Under the pieces are notes generated by a model. It worked only from the letters and a program-made list of their open reading frames with translations, was not told where the DNA came from and searched no databases. From Hyphomicrobiales bacterium (GTDB lineage: Bacteria > Pseudomonadota > Alphaproteobacteria > Rhizobiales > Xanthobacteraceae), in NCBI GenBank assembly GCA_009377755.1, contig WHTM01000019.1, forward strand, positions 1-64,000: 64,000 nt of DNA, read 5' to 3'. Both the position numbers and the translations under genes were made by a program. This document shows positions 17,954 through 26,645 of this stretch, piece by piece (within the stretch, counting starts at the first letter, position 1; every line of letters starts with the position of its first letter).

Positions 17954-18306
17954 GGCAGCACTCCAGTCATCGGCTCAGGCTCGGAGAGCACGGTGTTGAG
18001 CTGAAAATCGCCGCGCAGTGTCAACATCTGCTGCGCGTCGCGATGGCGCAGCGTCGGGCCCACGGCGCCGATCGCGAAACCGAGCACCGCGCAGCCGGCG
18101 AGCGCCGCGACGCGAGGCCAGGCGGGCGCAAAGTCCCAGTCGAGCAGCGCCGCCGGCCAATGCCGCCACGACCGCCGTTGCGGTGGCAATGGTGCCGTGA
18201 GCGCGGTGAGTACGCGCGCGGCCGCGTCGCGGTCAATCGTCCCGGTGCGCGGATTGTCGTGGAAATGCTGTGCGAGCAGCCGGTCGAGCTTGTCGTCGCC
18301 CGTCAT
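17950..18306 (-). CDS. Small single-pass membrane protein, probable anti-sigma factor
   Basis: This 118-residue protein has a cytoplasmic N-terminal half (MTGDDKLDRLLAQHFHDNPRTGTID...), one membrane segment (VAALAGCAVLGFAIGAVGP, about 65-83) and a short periplasmic tail. I know no sequence signature for it. The topology and the position, three bases after an ECF sigma gene and overlapping a periplasmic sensor gene, match anti-sigma factors such as CnrY. It lacks a visible zinc-binding HxxxCxxC motif, so it is not a ZAS-type anti-sigma. The function is inferred from context alone. Confidence 0.6.
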   Translation of the reverse strand: MTGDDKLDRLLAQHFHDNPRTGTIDRDAAARVLTALTAPLPPQRRSWRHWPAALLDWDFAPAWPRVAALAGCAVLGFAIGAVGPTLRHRDAQQMLTLRGDFQLNTVLSEPEPMTGVLP

Positions 18307-18309
18307 CGG

Positions 18310-18867
18310 TCATTCTCCTGATTCGTCATCGGTGGCCAGCGGCCCCAATTGCTGGCGCAGTGAACGCTTGGCCCGGACCAGCAGCGTCTCGACTGCCGGG
18401 CGGGTGGTCCCGAGCACCGCTGCAGCTTCGGCATTGCCGAGGCCGTCGTGATAGGTGAGCACAATCGCGGCGCGCTGGCGTTCGGGCAGGCGCGCGATGG
18501 CGTCGGCGATCGTCCGGTGACGCTGATCGCGCTCCATCTGCGTGGCCGCGTCGGGACGCGGGTCGGCAGGATCGCCGACATCGTCCAGACGGGCGAACGG
18601 CGCCCGGCGCCTCCGGTTGAGGCAGAGATTGACCACCACGCGATAGAGCCAGGTGCGAAATCGTGCCTCCGGGCGCCAGCGCGGTGCCGTGGTCCAGACG
18701 CGCAACATCGCCTCCTGCACCACCTCTTCGGCATCGGCAGTATTGGCAAGGATGCGGCGGGCGAGCCCAATGGCCGGTGGAACGCAGCGACGGGCCAGCA
18801 CGCGAAAGGCCGACTCGTCACCCCCGGCAATGCGGCGCATGAGTTCTTCGTCGCTGGGGTCGTCCAT
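18310..18867 (-). CDS. ECF-type RNA polymerase sigma factor
   Basis: This 185-residue sigma-70-family factor has only regions 2 and 4. Region 2 (about 10-85) contains DAEEVVQEAMLRVWTTAPRWRPEARFRTWLYRVVVNLCLNRRRR. Region 4 (about 120-175) contains IARLPERQRAAIVLTYHDGLGNAEAAAVLGTTRPAVETLLVRAKRSL, whose helix-turn-helix should read the -35 element. It heads a reverse-strand block of sensor and efflux genes and probably drives it, perhaps with autoregulation. I could not find a convincing ECF promoter upstream. The ATG at 18867 has only a weak ribosome site. Confidence 0.92.
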   Translation of the reverse strand: MDDPSDEELMRRIAGGDESAFRVLARRCVPPAIGLARRILANTADAEEVVQEAMLRVWTTAPRWRPEARFRTWLYRVVVNLCLNRRRRAPFARLDDVGDPADPRPDAATQMERDQRHRTIADAIARLPERQRAAIVLTYHDGLGNAEAAAVLGTTRPAVETLLVRAKRSLRQQLGPLATDDESGE

Positions 18868-19175
18868 GCCATGCCGGTCCGGTGACCGTCGAAGACGGCC
18901 GATGTGTTAACCGGTCCGATGTTGGCACATTTGAAGTTCTGCAAGGACTCAAGCTCCGGCCCACGACCGCGGCCGACGGCCACCACCGGTCATTGAACCC
19001 GCGAGGCCGACGAATCCTGCACCGCTGCGGGGGCGTTCGTTTCCCAAAGCGGTCCGATGGCGCGCCATCATGGGTGCGGTCAGATGGATTTTAGAAACGA
19101 TTTTCTTTTTGAGGCCGCAATATTGCCTTTCCGAAGAAAATACTTCTATTTCAAATCCGCGAGACCGAGGTTTGC
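18868..19175. other. Divergent control region between the ECF sigma gene and cysJ
   Basis: This 308-bp stretch has no plausible gene. It holds the 5' signals of both the leftward sigma/efflux block and the rightward cysJIG operon. The part next to cysJ (19085-19160) is AT-rich against the background and has an interrupted inverted repeat, AGAAA (19093-19097) and TTTCT (19102-19106). That could be a regulator site, but I cannot assign a known box. GAGG before the cysJ ATG is the ribosome site. Confidence 0.4.
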
Positions 19176-20921
19176 ATGAGCAGCGTACCGATTCCGAAGA
19201 CCGCCCCCTTCCCCGAGGAGCAGATCGAACTGCTCAACCGGGTAATGGGACCCGCTTCGGCGACGCAACGGGCGTGGCTCGCCGGCTTCCTGGCGGGCCT
19301 CGATGCCGCCGAAGGGCAGCCGCAGCCGGCCGCGCCGCCGCGTGCGGCCGAGCCTTTGACCATTCTCTACGCCACGGAATCAGGCAACTCGGAGAAGCTC
19401 GCCGGAGACGCTGCCAAGGCCGCGCGCAAGCTCGGGCTGAAGCCGACGCTGATCGATATGGCCGACCTCGACCTGGCAACGCTGGCCGGTGTGAAGCGGC
19501 TGATGGTGATTGCCGCGACATGGGGCGAGGGCGATGCGCCGGCGCGTGCGGTGTCGGCCTATGCCGATCTCATGACCGACAAGGCCCCCCGTCTCGACGG
19601 CGTCGAGTTCGCCGTGCTGGCGCTGGGTGACACCGCGTACGTGGAATTTTGCGCGGTCGGGAAAGCAATTGACAAGCGGCTTCAAGAGCTCGGTGGCAAG
19701 CGGATTGCCGATCGGGTCGACTGCGATCTCGATTTCGCGGCGCCGGCGGCCAAATGGATCGAAGGCGCGCTGACGGCGCTGGCGCCTCAAGATGAGCCGG
19801 GGCGCGGCCGCGTGATCGCGGTGGACTTCGGCGGACGTCAGGTGACGTCGGCCGATATCGGGCCGGTCGAGGCGGAGGTGATTGAGCACATTGATCTCAA
19901 CTCGTCTCGCTCGGACAAGGAGACGGTCCACCTGGAACTCGCGTTCGACGGCGCTGTTCCGGCCTACAAACCCGGAGACTCCCTCGATCTCTACGCCGAC
20001 AATGATCTGGCCTACGTGGATGCCGTGCTGAAGGCGACCGGGCTCAAGGACGACGCGCTGCGCCAGGACCTGCAGCGCAACGTCGACATCACGACACTAT
20101 CGCTCAAGGCGGTAGAGACCTATGCGGCCACTACGGGCCACATCTACGTGAAGCAGCTTCTGGAGTCCGGCGAAGCCCGCGACTGGATCGCCGGGCGGCA
20201 GCTCATCGATCTGCTCGAGCATTTCCCGATCTCGCTGTCCGCCGAGCAACTCCGCGCCGTGACGCGGCCGCTGGCGCCGCGCGCCTATTCGATCGCGTCG
20301 TCGCGCGGCGAGGTCGGAGACGAAGCGCATCTCCTGGTCGCCGCGGTGCGCTATCAGACGTTCGGGCGCGACCGCAAAGGCGTTGCCTCCGGATACGCCG
20401 TCGACCGGCTGAAGAAAGGCGCGCGCGTGCGCGTCAAGCTGCGGCCCAACAAGCACTTCGCGCTGCCCGATCCGGGCAAAGACATCATCATGGTCGGCCC
20501 GGGCACCGGCGTCGCACCGTTCCGCGCCTTCGTGCAGGAGCGGCGTGCGACCGGAGCGGACGGCAAGAGCTGGCTGTTCTTCGGCGACCGCCGCTACACC
20601 CACGATTTCCTCTATCAGCTCGAATGGCAGGACGCACTGGCCGATGGCGCGCTGTCGCGCATGGACGTCGCCTTCTCGCGCGATGGCGCGGAGAAGCGCT
20701 ACGTGCAGCACCGGATGTGGGAGCAGCGCCGCGACCTGGTCGACTGGCTCGACAACGGCGCGCATGTCTATGTCTGCGGCGACGCCAAGGCGATGGCAAA
20801 GGATGTGCGAGCGACGCTGGTGCGCGCGGTGGCTGACATCAAGGCGCTGGCGCCAGAGGCAGCCGAGCAGGCGGTGCGGCAACTCGAACGTGAGCACCGC
20901 TATCAGCAGGACGTGTATTGA
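19176..20921 (+). CDS. cysJ: Assimilatory sulfite reductase flavoprotein (alpha) subunit
   Basis: This 581-residue diflavin reductase passes electrons from NADPH through FAD and FMN to the sulfite reductase haemoprotein. It has an N-terminal leader, a flavodoxin domain from about residue 61 (LTILYATESGNSEKLA; LGDTAYVEFC), an FAD domain (YKPGDSLDLYADN; RAYSIASSRGEVG; the canonical first position RLYS is RAYS here) and an NADPH domain (VGPGTGVAPFRAFVQER; VYVCGDAKAMAKDV). It ends YQQDVY, the usual diflavin terminus. It is first of a cysJ-cysI-cysG series. Its stop codon overlaps the first unit of a 10-bp tandem repeat. Confidence 0.95.
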   Translation: MSSVPIPKTAPFPEEQIELLNRVMGPASATQRAWLAGFLAGLDAAEGQPQPAAPPRAAEPLTILYATESGNSEKLAGDAAKAARKLGLKPTLIDMADLDLATLAGVKRLMVIAATWGEGDAPARAVSAYADLMTDKAPRLDGVEFAVLALGDTAYVEFCAVGKAIDKRLQELGGKRIADRVDCDLDFAAPAAKWIEGALTALAPQDEPGRGRVIAVDFGGRQVTSADIGPVEAEVIEHIDLNSSRSDKETVHLELAFDGAVPAYKPGDSLDLYADNDLAYVDAVLKATGLKDDALRQDLQRNVDITTLSLKAVETYAATTGHIYVKQLLESGEARDWIAGRQLIDLLEHFPISLSAEQLRAVTRPLAPRAYSIASSRGEVGDEAHLLVAAVRYQTFGRDRKGVASGYAVDRLKKGARVRVKLRPNKHFALPDPGKDIIMVGPGTGVAPFRAFVQERRATGADGKSWLFFGDRRYTHDFLYQLEWQDALADGALSRMDVAFSRDGAEKRYVQHRMWEQRRDLVDWLDNGAHVYVCGDAKAMAKDVRATLVRAVADIKALAPEAAEQAVRQLEREHRYQQDVY

Positions 20922-20960
20922 GGTGCATTGAGGTGCATTGAGGTGCATTGAGGTGCATTG
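20921..20960 (+). repeat. Four tandem copies of AGGTGCATTG at the cysJ stop
   Basis: Four exact 10-bp units run head to tail from 20921 to 20960, preceded by a partial unit (GTGTATTG). The cysJ TGA (19919+1000, that is 20919-20921) shares its last base with the first unit. Slipped-strand copy-number change here would not alter CysJ but would change the spacer before cysI. Confidence 0.95.
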
Positions 20961-20965
20961 AGGCT

Positions 20966-21098
20966 GTCGTCCCCGCCCCGCTTACGCGGGGGCAGGCTCC
21001 GGCGGGGACCCATTAGCCACTATACGCACGGAGTTTTGCACCATCTGCGCCACACGGCGGCTTCACGGAGTATGGGTCCCCGCTTTTGCGGGGACGAC
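20966..21098. repeat. GTCGTCCCCGC palindromic element between cysJ and cysI
   Basis: 11-bp inverted ends (GTCGTCCCCGC at 20966-20976 and its complement at 21088-21098) enclose GGGACCCAT and ATGGGTCCCC inner arms. It belongs to the same family as 7978-8069 and 30996-31124. In an operon it could form an mRNA hairpin that limits read-through or protects transcript ends. Confidence 0.75.
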
Positions 21099-21111
21099 GA
21101 AGGATAGGTCG

Positions 21112-22830
21112 ATGACCGACCAACTCTCCCGCAACGAGCGCATCAAGGAGGCGAGCCGCTATCTGCGCGGCACGCTGAGCGAAGGACTCGGCGACGAGAT
21201 CACCGGCTCGATCACCGAGGACGATCAGCAGCTCGTCAAGTTCCACGGCATGTATCTGCAGGACGACCGCGACCTGCGCGGCGAGCGCATGCGCAAGAAG
21301 ATGGAGAAGGCGTTCGCCTTCATGATCCGCGTGCGCATCTCCGGCGGCGTGCTCGCTCCGAAGCAGTGGTTGGCGCTCGACCGCGTCGCGCGGGTCTACG
21401 CCAACTGCACGATGCGGATCACCACGCGGCAGACCATCCAGCTGCACGGCATCATCAAGTTCAATCTCAGGGAAACACTGCAAGCGATCGACAAGGAGCT
21501 GCTGTCGACCATCGCCGCCTGCGGCGACGTCAACCGCAATGTCATGTGCAATCCGAATCCACACCAGTCGAAGGCGCATGCGGCGAGCTTGTCGTTGGCG
21601 CGGGCGATTTCCGATCATCTCGAGCCGCGCACCGGGGCTTACCGCGAAATCTGGCTCGACGGCGAAAAGATCGCCGGCGAGGATGACGATAAGGTGGTCG
21701 AGCCGATTTACGGCAAGACCTATCTGCCGCGGAAGTTCAAGATCGCGGTGGCGGTGCCGCCGTCGAACGATGTCGATGTGTTCGCCAATGACCTCGGCTT
21801 CATCGCCATCGTCGACGCCAAGGGCGAGATCGAGGGCTGGAACGTCACCGTCGGCGGCGGCTTGGGGATGACCCACGGTGAGCCGGAGACCTATCCGCGC
21901 GCCGCCGACGTGATGGGCTTCTGCCGCACCGAGGACGCAGTCGCGGTCGCCGAGGCGGTGGTGACGGTGCAGCGCGACTGGGGCGACCGTGCCAACCGCA
22001 AGCATGCGCGGCTCAAGTACACCATCGACGACCGCGGCCTCGATGCCTTCTGCGCCGAAGTGGAGCGGCGTGCCGGCAAGCCGCTCGAATCGGCGCGCCC
22101 GTTCAAGTTCGACTCCACCGGCGACCGTTATGGTTGGACCGGCGGAGACAACGGGCGCGAGCATTTGACGCTGTTCGTCGAGAACGGGCGCGTGCTCGAC
22201 CGCGCCGGCGGCGCACGGATGATGACGGCGTTGCGCCGGATCGCCGAGATCCACGACGGCGATATCCGTCTCACTGCGAACCAGAACGTCATCATCGCCA
22301 ATGTGGCAAAGGATAAGCGTGCCGCGATCGAGGCGCTGATCGCCGAGCATGGTTTCGCCGCCGGCGTTTCCGCGCTGCGGCGCAATTCCATGGCTTGCGT
22401 CGCACTGCCGACGTGCGGCCTCGCGCTCGCCGAGAGCGAGCGCTACCTGCCGGACCTCGTCACGGCGCTGGAGCAACGGCTCGCCGTGCACGATCTTGCC
22501 GACGACGACATCGTCATTCGCATGACCGGCTGCCCGAACGGCTGCGCGCGGCCGTATCTCGCCGAGGTCGGCCTCGTCGGCAAGGGACCCGGCCGCTACA
22601 ATCTCTATCTCGGCGCCGCCTTCGACGGCACGCGGCTGTCGAAACTGTTCGCCGAGGACCTAGACAACGACGGGATCATTGCGGCGCTCGATCCGGTGTT
22701 AGCCGCCTATGCGGCCGAGCGGGCACCAGGCGAGCGGCTGGGCGATTTCGTCATCCGCGCCGGCTTCGTGGCGCGCACCGAGAACGGCCGCGATTTTCAT
22801 ACCGACGCCGGCGCCAAGCGCCGCGCCTGA
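21112..22830 (+). CDS. cysI: Sulfite reductase haemoprotein (beta) subunit
   Basis: This 572-residue sirohaem/4Fe-4S enzyme reduces sulfite to sulfide using electrons from CysJ. The length matches enteric CysI (570). Sulfite-site features include RITTRQTIQLHGI and the basic NPNPHQSK region. The cluster and sirohaem cysteines appear as ACVALPTCGLALAE and TGCPNGCARPYLAE, followed by the signature GLVGKGPGRYNLYLG. It lies 190 bp after cysJ, with a tandem repeat and a palindromic element between them. The ATG at 21112 is preceded by GAAGGAT. The pairing with a full cysJ says the enzyme is the NADPH type rather than the ferredoxin type. Confidence 0.95.
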   Translation: MTDQLSRNERIKEASRYLRGTLSEGLGDEITGSITEDDQQLVKFHGMYLQDDRDLRGERMRKKMEKAFAFMIRVRISGGVLAPKQWLALDRVARVYANCTMRITTRQTIQLHGIIKFNLRETLQAIDKELLSTIAACGDVNRNVMCNPNPHQSKAHAASLSLARAISDHLEPRTGAYREIWLDGEKIAGEDDDKVVEPIYGKTYLPRKFKIAVAVPPSNDVDVFANDLGFIAIVDAKGEIEGWNVTVGGGLGMTHGEPETYPRAADVMGFCRTEDAVAVAEAVVTVQRDWGDRANRKHARLKYTIDDRGLDAFCAEVERRAGKPLESARPFKFDSTGDRYGWTGGDNGREHLTLFVENGRVLDRAGGARMMTALRRIAEIHDGDIRLTANQNVIIANVAKDKRAAIEALIAEHGFAAGVSALRRNSMACVALPTCGLALAESERYLPDLVTALEQRLAVHDLADDDIVIRMTGCPNGCARPYLAEVGLVGKGPGRYNLYLGAAFDGTRLSKLFAEDLDNDGIIAALDPVLAAYAAERAPGERLGDFVIRAGFVARTENGRDFHTDAGAKRRA

Positions 22831-23087
22831 CGCCTTGAATCTGTGCTGATGCGCATCGTGCCCAAGTTTTCACCGGATGCTGCCTCGCTGGAGCCACGGG
22901 GCCGCCGACGCTTTGGGAATTCTCATGCGGAATCAATGTCTAGGCGTCTGGCACGCAGTTTGCTGACCGGGCTTATGGGAGCCGGCAGCTACGCCGCGGG
23001 GGCTCCTCTTTGTGCCTGCGGCGCCCAATTCCAGACATGGCCAGACGAAGGCGCCGGCCATGTCGTCGCAATCGAAGGGTTCTGGCC

Positions 23088-24572
23088 GTGATCGACGCCC
23101 GCACCCCGGTCGAGGCTAAGCCGCCGCAGATGGAATCGCTGGCGCGCCTGCCGGTATTCCTGGCGCTGCAGGGCAAGCGCGCCATCGTGGCAGGCGGGAG
23201 CGCCGCTGCCGCCTGGAAGGCCGAGCTGCTGTCGGCGGCCGGCGCCCAGGTCGATGTCTATGCGCCTCAGCCCGGCGAAGAGTTGGCCGCGCTTGCCGCG
23301 CGGCCGCCACGCGGCATCGTGACGATTTTTCCGCGCGGCTGGGAACCGCCGGACTTCACGGGTGCCGTCGTCGCGGTGGGAGGCTGCGAGGACGACGCAG
23401 AAGCGGTGCGCTTCGCCGCCGCGGCGCGCCGCGCCGGCGTGCCGGTGAATGTGATCGACAAGCCCGCCCATTGCGACTTCGCCTTCGGTGCCATCGTCAA
23501 CCGTTCGCCGCTGGTGATCGGCATTTCCACCGACGGTGCGGCGCCAGTGTTCGGCCAGGCGATCCGAGCCAAGCTCGAAGCGCTGATCCCGCGTGGCTTC
23601 GCGCAGTGGGCTCAAGCCGCGCGCCAGTGGCGCAGTGAGGTTCAGCGTTCCGGGCTGTCGTTCGCTGGGCGGCGGCGGTTCTGGCAATTGTTCACCGGCT
23701 TCGCGGTGACGCATCCCGACCGCAAGCCGCAACCGGCGGACTACGACCGGTTCCTGGCCGAGACCAAGGATGAAGGGACGGCTGTCGAGAGTGGCAGCGT
23801 CACGCTGGTCGGTGCCGGCCCCGGCGATCCGGAACTGCTGACGCTGCGCGCGGTGCGGGCACTGCAATCGGCAGACGTCATCCTGATCGACGATCTCGTG
23901 GCGCCGGAAGTTCTCGATTTCGCCCGGCGTGAGGCGAAGAAAATGCTGGTCGGCAAGACCGGCTATGGTCCTTCCTGCAAGCAGGATGAGGTCAACGCAC
24001 TGATGATCGGTCTCGCCAAGGCGGGGCGGCGCGTGGTGCGGCTCAAAGGCGGCGACCCGATGATCTTCGGCCGCGCTGGCGAGGAGATAGCGGCTTGCCG
24101 TGCGGCGAAGATTCCGGTCGAGGTGGTGCCCGGCATCACGGCGGCTCAAGGCGCTGCGAGCCGGTTGAAGGTGTCGCTCACGCACCGCCACGATGCGCGC
24201 CGGCTGCAATATGTTACCGGCCACGGCGCCAACGGCAGCCTGCCGTCGGATGTCGACTGGGCGAGCCTCGCCGATCCGGTGGCGACGACGGTCGTCTACA
24301 TGCCGACGAAAACGCTCGGGCAATTGGTCGAGCGGGCGGTTCTTGCCGGTCTCGATCCGTCGACCCCATCGTTAGCGATCGCGCGCGCGACCCAGGCGGA
24401 TCAGCAGGTCCTGGCGGCGCGGGTCGCCGATCTGCCGGCTCGCCTTGCTGCAACGCCGCTGGCTGGACCCGTCACGGTGATGATTGGCCAAGTGTTTGCG
24501 GCGCATGCGGCGGCTGGTGCCATCGGCACAGCCGCATCGCTGCGGACGGTTGCTGCGGAGACCTCGCGATAG
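23088..24572 (+). CDS. cysG: Sirohaem synthase (dehydrogenase/ferrochelatase plus SUMT)
   Basis: This 494-residue fusion converts uroporphyrinogen III to sirohaem, the CysI cofactor. The N-terminal Met8-like half (about 25-200) has the NAD loop IVAGGSAAAAWKAELL and NVIDKPAHCDFAFGAIVNRSPLVIGISTDGAAP. The C-terminal SUMT half (from about 240) has VTLVGAGPGDPELLTLRA, VRLKGGDPMIFGRAGEE and VVPGITAAQGAA. The frame is open further upstream, but GTG at 23088 is preceded at 8-base spacing by GAAGGG, and the upstream translation is unlike CysG, so I chose this start. The 257 bp before it (22831-23087) show no convincing gene or repeat. Confidence 0.93.
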   Translation: MIDARTPVEAKPPQMESLARLPVFLALQGKRAIVAGGSAAAAWKAELLSAAGAQVDVYAPQPGEELAALAARPPRGIVTIFPRGWEPPDFTGAVVAVGGCEDDAEAVRFAAAARRAGVPVNVIDKPAHCDFAFGAIVNRSPLVIGISTDGAAPVFGQAIRAKLEALIPRGFAQWAQAARQWRSEVQRSGLSFAGRRRFWQLFTGFAVTHPDRKPQPADYDRFLAETKDEGTAVESGSVTLVGAGPGDPELLTLRAVRALQSADVILIDDLVAPEVLDFARREAKKMLVGKTGYGPSCKQDEVNALMIGLAKAGRRVVRLKGGDPMIFGRAGEEIAACRAAKIPVEVVPGITAAQGAASRLKVSLTHRHDARRLQYVTGHGANGSLPSDVDWASLADPVATTVVYMPTKTLGQLVERAVLAGLDPSTPSLAIARATQADQQVLAARVADLPARLAATPLAGPVTVMIGQVFAAHAAAGAIGTAASLRTVAAETSR

Positions 24573-24895
24573 TTCTCTCCGCTCTCATCCCGGCCGAGTA
24601 CGTAGCCAAGTTCACGCAGGCTGCGTAAACTTGCTGCGTGCGAGAGCCGGGACCCATGTTTCCCAGTGCTTGCTGTTTGAATGGGGCGGGCACCTCGTCC
24701 GACCATTAGCACTGTGATACGTGGGTCCCGGGTCGGCCCTTCGGGCCGTCCGGATGACAAGCATGAGCTTGCCTTCGGCCGCTTCGTCCGGGATGATAGC
24801 AACTGAGCTTGTCGCTTCCCTCATCCCCTTATAAGAAAGAAGCCAACGAGGGATCGGACACCCGGTTCCCAGAGGAAATGGCCAGGAGCGTCAGT
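24573..24895. other. Repeat-rich gap after cysG, with palindrome copy B
   Basis: This 323-bp stretch has no gene. A composite element spans about 24585-24758, opening TCATCCCGG and closing CCGGATGA. The 25-bp palindrome (arms AAGTTCACGCAG and CTGCGTAAACTT around one G) is at 24608-24632, and inner GGGACCCAT / GTGGGTCCC arms follow. The last 20 bases carry AGGAG, the ribosome site of the ABC gene. Confidence 0.7.
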
Positions 24896-25717
24896 ATGGC
24901 ATCGTCCGTGGGCGACGGGCAGCCAGCCATCGTTGCGGATGGCGCGACCAAGCTGTTTCTCGACGGCGCGGTCGTCGCGTTCCGGCAACTCACGCTCGAC
25001 GTCAAGCAGAACGAGATCCTTTGCGTCGTCGGCCCGAGCGGCTGCGGCAAGACCACGCTGCTGCGCTGCATCGCCGGCCTGACCGATCTGAGCGAAGGCA
25101 AGTTGCTGGTGCACGGCACGCCGGTCGCCGGCCGGCCTCCGGACGGCGTCGCCATGGTGTTCCAGCACTTCGGCCTGCTGCCGTGGAAGACCGTGTTCGA
25201 GAACGCCGCCTTCGGCTTGTCGATGGCCGGTATGCCGCGCGAGCAAATCCGAGCGCGCGTCGGCCACTATCTCGATCTCGTCGGTCTCGCCGGGTTCGAG
25301 AAGCACTATCCCTATCAACTCTCCGGGGGCATGCAGCAGCGTGTCGGCCTGGTTCGGGCGCTGGCGATGAACCCGTCGGTGCTGCTGATGGACGAGCCGT
25401 TCGCAGCGCTCGACGCCCAGACGCGCGAGGTGCTGCAGGAGGAATTGCTGGCGCTCATGCAGCGCCCCGACGAGCGCAAGACCATGGTGTTTATCACCCA
25501 TTCGATCGACGAGGCGATCATCCTCGGCGACCGCATCGCGGTGATGAGCGCGCGCCCGGGCCGTATCAAGGAAGTCCTCGACATGCCGTTCGGCTGGCCG
25601 CGCGACGTCGATGCCGTGCGGCTCGACCATCGCTTTGCCGAAATCCGCCAGCACATCTGGCACCAGCTCCACACCGCACGTCCGGAACGGACGCGAGCGC
25701 CGAGAGAGGTCGCATGA
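24896..25717 (+). CDS. ABC importer ATP-binding protein, SsuB/TauB type
   Basis: This 273-residue ATPase has Walker A GPSGCGKTT, Q-loop VFQHFGLLPWKTV, signature LSGGMQQR, Walker B LLMDEPFAALD and the switch THSIDEAI. The form FQ..GLLPWKTV..N is typical of nitrate/sulfonate/taurine importers. Of several in-frame ATGs, that at 24896 has AGGAG seven bases upstream and gives the usual family N-terminus, so I chose it over 24878. The stop overlaps the permease start by four bases. With the permease and receptor genes that follow it makes a complete importer. Confidence 0.92.
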   Translation: MASSVGDGQPAIVADGATKLFLDGAVVAFRQLTLDVKQNEILCVVGPSGCGKTTLLRCIAGLTDLSEGKLLVHGTPVAGRPPDGVAMVFQHFGLLPWKTVFENAAFGLSMAGMPREQIRARVGHYLDLVGLAGFEKHYPYQLSGGMQQRVGLVRALAMNPSVLLMDEPFAALDAQTREVLQEELLALMQRPDERKTMVFITHSIDEAIILGDRIAVMSARPGRIKEVLDMPFGWPRDVDAVRLDHRFAEIRQHIWHQLHTARPERTRAPREVA

Positions 25718-26586
25718 GCACCATCGACCAGGCCGGCGGCGCGACCCTGACGCCGCGCAGCGAGGCGCAGCAATTCGACAGCGATCGCGCCCGCGCGGTG
25801 CGGGTGGCCGCCGAACGCCGGCGGCGTGCGCAATTGCAGAACCTGGTGATCCGCCTGGTTTCGCTGGCGACCGCGCTGGCGCTCTGGCAGGCGGCGGGCG
25901 CGAGCGTCGACCCGGTGCTGTTCACCACGCCCAGCAAGGTCGCGGTCGCGGCGTTCGACATGATCGTCAGCGGCGAGCTGTGGGAGTACCTGTGGCCGAG
26001 CCTGATCGTGCTGGCAATCGGCCTCTCCTTCGCCGTCGTGTTCGGGACCGGCATCGGGCTCGTGCTGGCGCGCTATCACATCCTCGACGTCGGCGTGATG
26101 GTCTACATCACATTCCTGTATTCGATCCCGTCGGTGGCGCTGGTGCCGCTGATCGTGATGTGGGCCGGCTACGAGACCACCGCCAAGGTAATCATCCTGT
26201 TCATCTTCGCGTTCTTCCCGATGGTCATCAACACCTATCAGGGCGTGAAGGCGGTCGATCCGAAGCTGTTGGAGGTTGGGCGCGCGTTCCGCTGCTCCGA
26301 GCGGCAGCTCTGGGGCAACATCGTGCTGCCGGCGGCGCTGCCGTTCATCGTCACCGGCATCCGGCTCGCGGTCGGCCGCGGCATGATCGGCATGGTGCTG
26401 GCCGATCTCTATACGGCGATTTCCGGCATCGGCTATCTGATCGTGCGCACCGCGTCGACCTTCCAGGTCGACAAAATGTTCGTGCCGATCGTGACGCTCG
26501 GGCTGCTGGGCGTGACGCTCACCGCGCTGCTGCGCATGGCCGAGAAGCGCGTCGCGCCCTGGACGGCAGCGGCGCAGGAGGATTAG
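25714..26586 (+). CDS. ABC importer permease, SsuC/TauC type
   Basis: This 290-residue inner-membrane permease has about six hydrophobic helices after a charged N-terminal tail. The cytoplasmic EAA-type coupling loop is LEVGRAFRCSERQLWGNIVLPAALPFIVTGIRLAVGRGMIGMVLADLY. The ATG overlaps the ATPase stop (ATGA), which fixes the start although the frame is open upstream. It would dimerise and, with the ATPase, take solute from the downstream receptor. Confidence 0.92.
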   Translation: MSTIDQAGGATLTPRSEAQQFDSDRARAVRVAAERRRRAQLQNLVIRLVSLATALALWQAAGASVDPVLFTTPSKVAVAAFDMIVSGELWEYLWPSLIVLAIGLSFAVVFGTGIGLVLARYHILDVGVMVYITFLYSIPSVALVPLIVMWAGYETTAKVIILFIFAFFPMVINTYQGVKAVDPKLLEVGRAFRCSERQLWGNIVLPAALPFIVTGIRLAVGRGMIGMVLADLYTAISGIGYLIVRTASTFQVDKMFVPIVTLGLLGVTLTALLRMAEKRVAPWTAAAQED

Positions 26587-26645
26587 GCGATACGTCTGAT
26601 GTGCCGCGTCAAACCAAGAATTGAAAGATCGGGAGGACTGAAACC

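Noticed and set aside
18868-18960. ECF-type promoter upstream of the sigma gene
   Set aside because: An AACTT-like -35 exists on the minus strand but spacing to any -10 is wrong; not strong enough to list.
20921-20960. Possible CRISPR-like array
   Set aside because: Units are only 10 bp and contiguous, without spacers; a simple tandem repeat.
21013-22491. Long minus-strand frame opposite cysI
   Set aside because: Antisense shadow of an unmistakable CysI; no family motif.
22843-23091. 82-codon frame between cysI and cysG
   Set aside because: No recognisable domain, overlaps the cysG ribosome site, and residue use looks like non-coding DNA.
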